From the NCBI RefSeq assembly GCF_900101875.1, contig NZ_FNAI01000005.1, positions 248,001-312,000 on the forward strand: a DNA stretch of 64,000 nucleotides, given 5' to 3'. Shown piece after piece: positions 9,226 through 15,060 of this stretch (position 1 is its first letter; each line of letters starts with the position of its first letter). The notes beneath the pieces are model-generated. The model was not told where the DNA came from, did not search any database, and saw only the letters and a program-made list of their open reading frames with translations. The DNA comes from Mucilaginibacter pineti (GTDB lineage: Bacteria; Bacteroidota; Bacteroidia; Sphingobacteriales; Sphingobacteriaceae). Both the position numbers and the translations under genes were made by a program.

Positions 9226-9486
9226 TAGTTAATGAGTTATTTTTTTATAATTTTTGTATACATGTTTTAACAGGCGGTTTTAACCTATTGCATTGAAGGT
9301 GAAGTGGTTTGCTTTAGGCGTGAAAAGGCTGCTTATTGAGATGAGAAAGGCGGCTCTTTTATCGGATTCAAAGTGTACAATGAAAGGGAAAAAGTTTCTA
9401 ATTTTTTCTTTAGAGGCTATACGATTGCACAGTGGAGAAGCCTTATGAGAGCCGGAGTAATTTAAGCATCTGATAGAATGATCTTA
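9226..9486. other. Gene-free stretch between the ribosomal operon and the toxin gene
   Basis: Together with the rplC leader and promoter this makes a 366-base gap. No open frame with a recognisable product is seen on either strand, and in particular there is no rpsJ. The sequence has no obvious repeat. It may be the scar where an upstream ribosomal or translation-factor segment was separated from rplC. Confidence 0.5.
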
Positions 9487-9813
9487 CTATTTATACAACT
9501 TCATCTTGCTCAGTATCTCATTATCCGAAATACTATCGGTATCAGACTTATCGTATATCGAAATCAGATAAATAACTTCATCAACTATTTTCACATAAGT
9601 AATTACTCTTGCACCACCAGATTTACCTTTATTTTTTGAGGATATAGCTAACCTTATTTTGTAGCAATCATTGCCTAAAGATTTACCAGTGGTGGGATCT
9701 TCTTTTAATAAGGTCAATAATACAGATAGATCGCCTTTTAGAGATAAGTATTTTTTTGAGAGTTTTTTAAGTTCCCTCTCAAACGAAGGGGTTAGCAGAA
9801 TTTTATAGCTCAT
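9487..9813 (-). CDS. RelE/ParE-family type II toxin
   Basis: A 108-residue basic protein. MSYKILLTPSFERELKKLSK is a typical opening of the RelE/ParE fold, followed by the GNDCYKIRLAISSKNKGKSG strand region and a C-terminal YLISIYDKSD strand. Family members cleave mRNA in the ribosomal A site or poison gyrase; which applies cannot be told from sequence. It overlaps the upstream antitoxin-like gene by 11 bases, the usual antitoxin-first operon. The family is clear from pattern; target and activity are inferred. Confidence 0.75.
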   Translation of the reverse strand: MSYKILLTPSFERELKKLSKKYLSLKGDLSVLLTLLKEDPTTGKSLGNDCYKIRLAISSKNKGKSGGARVITYVKIVDEVIYLISIYDKSDTDSISDNEILSKMKLYK

Positions 9814-10033
9814 TAAGCAACTGCTCTAATGTTTTAGCTTCAGCTTTACCTTCCTCGTGTAGTTTAACAAATTTCATAGATTCTTCAACATCATCCAGTA
9901 TTTGTTTCTTTTTTGAAGCACGGCTCTGCTTTACATCTTCCGTTACAGATATTACTTTGCCTCCTAATTGTTCCACTAGATCAGCCAATGTTTTTCCCAC
10001 CCTTTCAGGTATTTCTATCGTAAGCGTTGTCAT
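9803..10033 (-). CDS. Antitoxin-like partner of the RelE-family toxin
   Basis: A 76-residue acidic protein (MTTLTIEIPERVGKTLADLV at the start, helical charged C-terminal half ending KAEAKTLEQLLNEL). The N-terminal TLTIEIPE strand resembles the beginning of ribbon-helix-helix or Phd-like antitoxins, though no domain can be assigned with certainty. Its place directly before, and overlapping, the toxin gene by 11 bases is the main evidence. A palindrome 28 bases upstream of its start would suit autoregulation by the toxin-antitoxin complex. Confidence 0.65.
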   Translation of the reverse strand: MTTLTIEIPERVGKTLADLVEQLGGKVISVTEDVKQSRASKKKQILDDVEESMKFVKLHEEGKAEAKTLEQLLNEL

Positions 10034-10061
10034 ATAACAAATTTAAACATTTTATAATAAA

Positions 10062-10077
10062 TATAACGGTCGTTATA
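10062..10077. promoter_or_regulatory. Palindrome upstream of the toxin-antitoxin pair
   Basis: TATAACGGTCGTTATA has two perfect 7-base arms around a GT centre. It lies 28 bases before the antitoxin start and about 50 bases before purU, in the divergent gap. Type II antitoxins usually bind such palindromes to repress their own operon. A TAAATTTG -7-like element (plus 10045-10038) lies between it and the ATG, but without a clear -33 box. Confidence 0.4.
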
Positions 10078-10129
10078 ATTTACAAGTATATCACTCCTTT
10101 TTCCCGCAAATTGTTTGTATCATTAAGCC

Positions 10130-10954
10130 ATGATTATTGTTATCCAATGTAAAGACCAGGTGGGACTTGTTGGTTCCATTTCAACCATATTAGCCAAACA
10201 TCAGCTCAACATTGTTTCTATGCGCGAGCATGTGGACAAAGCCGAAAATATTTTCTTCGTGCGCCTGCAGGTAGAAGACGGTGACGATACCGGGTTGGAA
10301 GCTACTTTAAAAGAGGTGCTGCCCGAAGGGGCCACCATTTCGGTAAACCCTATCCCTCATAAAAAAGTGGTAGTGCTGGTAACTAAAGAGTACCATTGCC
10401 TGGCCGATATACTTATCCGCAACTTTTTTAACACGCTTGGTGCAAGTGTGCAATGCGTTATAGGTAACCACGCCACGCTGCAGGATATTTGTCAACGCTT
10501 TGATATGCCCTTTTACCACATCCCGCATGAACAGCCCAGCAAAGCCGAGTTTGAACAGAAACTTACCGATGTAATAGACCAATACTCGCCAGATTACCTG
10601 GTACTGGCCAAATTCATGCGTATCCTGTCGCCGGGCTTTGTGACTAAGTTCCCGATGCGGGTTATTAATATCCACCATTCATTTTTGCCGGCGTTTATTG
10701 GTGCTAATCCCTACCGCCAGGCTTTTGAACGCGGGGTAAAGCTCATCGGCGCCACTGCCCACTTTGTATCCAACGAATTGGATGAAGGGCCCATCATTGC
10801 CCAGCAGATCATCCCCGTAAATCATTCTTTTACCGCCACAGATATGGTTAAAGCCGGCCAGGAGATAGAATCATCTGTACTGGCAAATGCACTTAAACTG
10901 GTTTTTGAGGATAGGGTATTTGTTTACGGCAACAAAACAGTTGTTTTTTCCTAA
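10130..10954 (+). CDS. purU: Formyltetrahydrofolate deformylase
   Basis: A 274-residue protein that hydrolyses 10-formyl-THF to formate and THF, balancing one-carbon units and supplying formate for purine synthesis. An N-terminal ACT domain (about 1-75, IQCKDQVGLVGSISTILAKH) is followed by a formyltransferase fold. The catalytic set is visible: N180 and H182 in NIHHSFLPAF and D218 in DEGPIIAQQI. Length agrees with PurU (about 280) and is too long for PurN, which lacks the ACT domain. It is a single gene, divergent from the toxin-antitoxin pair. Confidence 0.93.
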   Translation: MIIVIQCKDQVGLVGSISTILAKHQLNIVSMREHVDKAENIFFVRLQVEDGDDTGLEATLKEVLPEGATISVNPIPHKKVVVLVTKEYHCLADILIRNFFNTLGASVQCVIGNHATLQDICQRFDMPFYHIPHEQPSKAEFEQKLTDVIDQYSPDYLVLAKFMRILSPGFVTKFPMRVINIHHSFLPAFIGANPYRQAFERGVKLIGATAHFVSNELDEGPIIAQQIIPVNHSFTATDMVKAGQEIESSVLANALKLVFEDRVFVYGNKTVVFS

Positions 10955-11053
10955 GCCTTGCATCTCAATAAATTAAACTATCGATGGCTATTTTAACACT
11001 GTATTAATAATTACCATTTACATTTGTGCTATTACATCATCTATAAACCAATT

Positions 11054-11932
11054 ATGAAAAAGCTTATTCTTATTGTTCTGTTTGCGGTTGTTTCCTGCAC
11101 AGTAGTTTTTGGTCAACAGTTTACGGTGGCTACCTATAATTTGCGAAATGATAATACTACTAATGATGATTCGGTACGCGGCAACGGCTGGAAACAGCGC
11201 CTGCCGGTTATAGCTAAGCTTATCCAGTTTCACGATTTCGATATTTTTGGCACGCAGGAAGGCCTTTACCACCAACTGCAAAATTTAACTGCGGCCATGC
11301 CTGGCTATGCTTACACCGGTATAGGCAGGGACGATGGTAAAACCGAAGGTGAGTTTTCGGCCATATTTTATAAGACCAATAAATTTAAATTACTTAACCA
11401 CGGCGATTTCTGGCTCTCTACCATAACCGACAAACCCAATAAAGGCTGGGATGCCGTACTGCCCAGGATCTGCTCGTGGGGTGCGTTCGAGGAAATAAAA
11501 ACCGGCTACAAGTTTTTCTATTTTAACCTACACATGGATCATATTGGTGTAGTTGCCCGCAGGGAAAGTGCAAAACTGGCCCTTGCAAAAGCTAAAGAGC
11601 TTGCAGGCACCGCGCCGGTCATATTATCGGGCGATTTTAATGTAGATGAAACATCAGACAGCTATGCGGTGATCAATACATCGGGCGTATTGAAAGATGC
11701 TTTCGAGCTATCGCCATTAACGGATGCAGCGAGCGGCACCTTCAATAATTTTCAGCTTACAGAAATGCCCATAGGCCGGATAGACCATATTTTCCTGAGT
11801 AATGATTTTACCGTAAAACGCTACGGCATCCTTACCGATACCTATTGGTCGTTAAACCGTAAAAAGAAGAAATACGAGATCAAACTCCCATCAGACCATT
11901 ACCCGGTTATGATTGTGGTAGAGCACAAGTAA
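11054..11932 (+). CDS. Secreted endonuclease/exonuclease/phosphatase-fold protein
   Basis: A 292-residue protein. MKKLILIVLFAVVSCTVVFG is a signal peptide, so the ATG at 11054 is preferred over an in-frame start 30 bases earlier. The mature part begins with the family motif VATYNLRNDN and has FGTQEG, NLHMDHIG, the metal-binding SGDFNVDE and the C-terminal SDHYPVM. These are the conserved Asn, Glu, His and Asp positions of the DNase I/exonuclease III/phosphodiesterase fold. Secreted members of this group may act on nucleic acids, phospholipids or phosphosugars; the substrate is unknown. No operon partner is seen. Confidence 0.85.
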   Translation: MKKLILIVLFAVVSCTVVFGQQFTVATYNLRNDNTTNDDSVRGNGWKQRLPVIAKLIQFHDFDIFGTQEGLYHQLQNLTAAMPGYAYTGIGRDDGKTEGEFSAIFYKTNKFKLLNHGDFWLSTITDKPNKGWDAVLPRICSWGAFEEIKTGYKFFYFNLHMDHIGVVARRESAKLALAKAKELAGTAPVILSGDFNVDETSDSYAVINTSGVLKDAFELSPLTDAASGTFNNFQLTEMPIGRIDHIFLSNDFTVKRYGILTDTYWSLNRKKKKYEIKLPSDHYPVMIVVEHK

Positions 11933-11934
11933 AA

Positions 11935-12060
11935 GAATCAAGAAATAAGAGTCAAGAATCAAGAGAGCTGCTTTAAAAAAGAATCAAGAGGTAAGAGTCA
12001 AGAATCAAGATAGCTGCACTTTTATTGTGCAAAGCTTTTCTCTTGATTCTTGACTCTTAC
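11935..12060. repeat. Intergenic repeat: 46-base direct repeats and a 20-bp inverted repeat
   Basis: The segment 11935-11971 recurs at 11981-12017 with few differences (period 46 bases). The second copy contains 11991-12010, which is the exact reverse complement of 12041-12060. The core word AAGAATCAAGA recurs several times. The element sits between convergent genes and could serve as a bidirectional terminator. It looks like a dispersed intergenic repeat family, but copies elsewhere in the genome cannot be seen here. Confidence 0.75.
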
Positions 12061-12079
12061 TTCTTGCCTCTCATCTCCC

Positions 12080-13540
12080 CTATTCCACTATCAAAGTGGC
12101 AATTGAATGCGGCAGACTTGTTGTTTTTGCCGCTTTGCCTTTTATCCAAAGACTGTAATCAATTTTTTCGTCGGTTTGATTCATTACTATTATAGCCAGT
12201 TTACCATCGGGATTTTGATATGCGGTGGTTAACAGTTTATCCCTGCTGGCAACAGCGCTGATGCGTTTGGCTCCCGGCTGAATGTATTTAGAGAAATGAC
12301 CAAGGTAATAATATGATGCAGTATATATAAGGCTACCTGTTTTAGTATCGGCATGTATGGGGGCAAAGCAAAAGTTACCTACATGGTTAGGGCCGCCCTT
12401 TTCATCAAGCAGGATATTCCAGTCCGTCCAGGCTACGGTGCCTGCATTGAAATCATTGATCATAGATAAGCCATAGCGCTCGCCTATTGCCCAGTCGTTG
12501 ATCTTAGCGATATCAAATTTCTCGATGCAGCCTTCGGTAAAGATCAGGTTTTTATCAGGGAACGATTCATGCACCCGGCGTGTAGCCTCAAATTGCTGCC
12601 CGGCACCTGTCCAGGTTTCATACCAGTGAAACCCAACTCCCCAAATGTATTTGGCGGCTTCGGGATCTTCCAGAATAGTACTGGCACGCTGATAAAGCAA
12701 ATCGCGGTTATGATCCCATACAATAAGTTTTTTATCGGCCAGGCCTTGTTTCTGCAACGTTGGGCCTAAAAAATTCTTTACAAAATCGCGTTCTTCTTCA
12801 GCAGTATACATACATGATTCCCAGGTTTGTTTGGCCATAGGTTCGTTTTGTACAGTAAGGCCCCAAATAGGTACGCCTTCTTTTTCATAAGCTTTTATAA
12901 ACTTCACATAAAAATTTGCCCAGCTTTGGTCAAACTCGGGTTTAAGCCTGCCGCCATGCAGTACGTCGTTGTTATCCTTCATAAACGCAGGCGGGCTCCA
13001 GGGCGATACAAACAGGTTTAGTTTACCGCCTGCCGCCGCTGTAGCTGCTTTAATAAAAGGTATGCGGTAGGTTTTATCATGGCTTATATCGAAAGTTTTA
13101 AGATCGGCGTCACCCTCTTTAACGTAGCCGTAGCTACTGCTGGAAAAATCGCAGCTTTGGATATTGGTGCGGCCCATGGTATAGCCAATGCCCTTTTCCT
13201 TATCGTAATAAGCCGTTAAAAATTCCTTTTGTTTGTCTTTGGGCAGTTTGTAAAACGTTTCGGCCGAGGCATCTGTTAATGCGCCGCCGATGCCCAGCAT
13301 GGTTTGGAATGACTTTGCCGGATCAACAAAAACAGATACATCTGTTTCGGCAGGTTGAGGGCTGTCTTTAAATTGGAGGGTTTCTGTAGGGGTAAATTTG
13401 TAACCTGCTACCTTTTCAGACACAATAACTTTTACAGTTTTGTTGTTTGCCGAAAACGGAGCAGCCCCCTGGGCATTTACTGAGACAGCCCTCGCAAGAC
13501 CGCCTGCAATAAAGCAGGTAACTAAAATTTGCTTTTTCAT
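12080..13540 (-). CDS. Secreted GH30-family glycosidase (glucosylceramidase-like)
   Basis: A 486-residue protein with a signal peptide (residues 1-24, cleavage near VNAQ). The (beta/alpha)8 barrel has the GH30 acid/base glutamate E233 in LTVQNEPMAKQTW and the nucleophile E336 in IFTEGCIE, with a C-terminal beta domain ending in LIVE. Family members act on beta-1,6- or beta-1,3-glucans, beta-glucosides or related substrates; the layout resembles the glucosylceramidase/beta-1,6-glucanase branch. It stands alone, without SusC/D nearby. The leader has a 15-bp imperfect inverted repeat. The family call is firm and the substrate is open. Confidence 0.88.
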   Translation of the reverse strand: MKKQILVTCFIAGGLARAVSVNAQGAAPFSANNKTVKVIVSEKVAGYKFTPTETLQFKDSPQPAETDVSVFVDPAKSFQTMLGIGGALTDASAETFYKLPKDKQKEFLTAYYDKEKGIGYTMGRTNIQSCDFSSSSYGYVKEGDADLKTFDISHDKTYRIPFIKAATAAAGGKLNLFVSPWSPPAFMKDNNDVLHGGRLKPEFDQSWANFYVKFIKAYEKEGVPIWGLTVQNEPMAKQTWESCMYTAEEERDFVKNFLGPTLQKQGLADKKLIVWDHNRDLLYQRASTILEDPEAAKYIWGVGFHWYETWTGAGQQFEATRRVHESFPDKNLIFTEGCIEKFDIAKINDWAIGERYGLSMINDFNAGTVAWTDWNILLDEKGGPNHVGNFCFAPIHADTKTGSLIYTASYYYLGHFSKYIQPGAKRISAVASRDKLLTTAYQNPDGKLAIIVMNQTDEKIDYSLWIKGKAAKTTSLPHSIATLIVE

Positions 13541-13551
13541 GATCTAATAAA

Positions 13552-13592
13552 TTGGTTAATCCGGCTATCACTATTGCTAGCCGGTTAATCAA
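13552..13592 (-). promoter_or_regulatory. Inverted repeat just upstream of the GH30 gene
   Basis: Bases 13552-13567 and 13578-13592 are near-perfect reverse complements (core CCGGCTA/TAGCCGG flanked by TTAA and TTGRT) with a 10-base centre. The element lies 11 bases upstream of the ATG, so it would be either a leader hairpin over the ribosome-binding region or an operator. Confidence 0.5.
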
Positions 13593-13700
13593 CCGGGTTC
13601 TCAAGCTAAACCCAATTGATCGGCCCTAATATACCATTTTGAGCAATTATTTAATTTATATGCTGCGGCTTTCTTGTTAAATATGAAGCAGAAAGTGCTA

Positions 13701-14063
13701 TCATCTGTCGGCATTATGGCCATGCCTTACCATATCCTTAACGGCATCGGCCAAAAAACTCTTGTCATCATCGGTAAGCATGGTGTGTTTTCCACCATCA
13801 TTTACCTCGTAGGTGATTTTACCGCTATGGTCACTTTCGGCAACCAGTTCCTTGTCGCCGCGGCTATATTTTACGTAACCGTTTGGCGAGATACTTTTAA
13901 TACCAGTTTTATCGGCAGTAAAATATGCCTGTCCCACGTATTCAATCCGGAGTTTGGCGCCGTTGTTATCCTCCACAATAACGGTATGCCTTTTATTACC
14001 GATGTGGCAGGCAGTAAGCATAGTTATACCGGCAACTGCTATTAATAATTGTAGTTTTTTCAT
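13701..14063 (-). CDS. Small lipoprotein of unknown function
   Basis: A 120-residue protein. MKKLQLLIAVAGITMLTACH is a lipoprotein signal with the lipobox LTAC, so the mature protein would be about 100 residues, anchored by Cys19. The rest is a polar, beta-rich segment (VIVEDNNGAKLRIEYVGQAY, then SDHSGKITYEVNDGGKHTML) with a helical charged C-terminus. No known domain was recognised. An overlapping frame of similar length on the plus strand lacks a signal peptide and is taken to be a shadow. The minus frame is preferred because of its clean lipoprotein signal. Confidence 0.7.
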   Translation of the reverse strand: MKKLQLLIAVAGITMLTACHIGNKRHTVIVEDNNGAKLRIEYVGQAYFTADKTGIKSISPNGYVKYSRGDKELVAESDHSGKITYEVNDGGKHTMLTDDDKSFLADAVKDMVRHGHNADR

Positions 14064-14157
14064 GATGAATATATTTTAATGATCCATGTACATCACAAAG
14101 CTAATACAAAACACAGTACTATACAATACATAGTACCATATATTTTATTAATTTATT

Positions 14158-14799
14158 TTATCTTTTGTTATAAGCCGATAAAAGATCAGCCAACAAAATG
14201 CCGTTTATGGTCATCCCTGTTGTGTTACTATCGGTGATTGCCACATTGCTGAGGTTACAATCGGTTATTGTGGTGCCTTGCAAATTGCAATCTTCAAAAC
14301 GCAGGGGGCGTTGTTGGGCACCTTCTTTATAAGCGGGATGCCCTTTCGGCGGCATACCTATATTATGGATGTAGGCCCCACCAAGCCGGGCATTACTTAT
14401 TTCCAACCCGGTTAGGTCGGCATCGTGTATTTTCAGGTCTTGTATATTCACATTTGTAATTGCCACATTGCTAAGGTTGCAATTGGTTATCGTGGTGCCT
14501 TGTAAATTGCAATCTTCAAAACGCAGGGGGCGTTGTTGGGCACCTTCTTTATAAGCGGGATGCCCCTTTGGCGGCATACCTATATTATGGAAATAAGCAC
14601 CGCCAAGCCGGGCATTACTTATTTCCAGCCCGGTTAGGTCGGCATCGTGTATTTTCAGGTCTTGTATACTTACGTTGTTAAAACTGGCATTGTTCATCAT
14701 CATTATGCCAAAGGTTGAACCATCCAGCCTGGCTTCATTTACTTCAAGTATCTTTTGAGCTTGTTTAATAACAACCCGCTCTATATTATTGCTTTCCAT
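14158..14799 (-). CDS. Pentapeptide-repeat protein with an internal tandem duplication
   Basis: A 213-residue cytoplasmic protein built of A(D/N)LxG-like pentapeptides (DADLTGLEISNARLGGA, CNLQGTTITNCNLSN), which would form a right-handed quadrilateral beta-helix. Residues about 45-118 and 119-192 are almost identical 74-residue blocks, each holding a non-pentapeptide insert MPPKGHPAYKEGAQQR. Pentapeptide proteins include DNA-gyrase protectors, but most have no known role, and nothing here points to one. The gene stands alone between the small lipoprotein and a divergent permease. Confidence 0.85.
   Translation of the reverse strand: MESNNIERVVIKQAQKILEVNEARLDGSTFGIMMMNNASFNNVSIQDLKIHDADLTGLEISNARLGGAYFHNIGMPPKGHPAYKEGAQQRPLRFEDCNLQGTTITNCNLSNVAITNVNIQDLKIHDADLTGLEISNARLGGAYIHNIGMPPKGHPAYKEGAQQRPLRFEDCNLQGTTITDCNLSNVAITDSNTTGMTINGILLADLLSAYNKR
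14224..14667. repeat. 222-bp tandem duplication inside the pentapeptide-repeat gene
   Basis: Two adjacent 222-base copies (14446-14667 and 14224-14445) differ at only a handful of positions, for example the Phe/Ile codon before HNIGMPP. The low divergence indicates a recent in-frame duplication and predicts copy-number variation between strains. Confidence 0.85.
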
Positions 14800-15060
14800 C
14801 GTTTTATGTTTGGTTTAATCAAAGCTCGGCATTAGCTAAACAAATGGCAATGCCTGCAAAAGACAATTTAGCGGTGCATCTACGACATCTCCCCCTGCTA
14901 CCGCTGCAACGTTACCGGACAACGGCTGTACGTATCCGAACATGTGAAAGTTGAAAAATATTACAAATATTTGATTATCAGTAATTTATATTAATGGCAC
15001 ATATTTTATATGTGTATATTTTACATTAACATCCAAAATCCATTTTTCAGCGCTTAGCTC

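Noticed and set aside
13674..14045. A 123-codon plus-strand frame opposite the small lipoprotein
   Set aside because: It has no signal peptide or recognisable domain, while the minus-strand frame has a clean lipobox.
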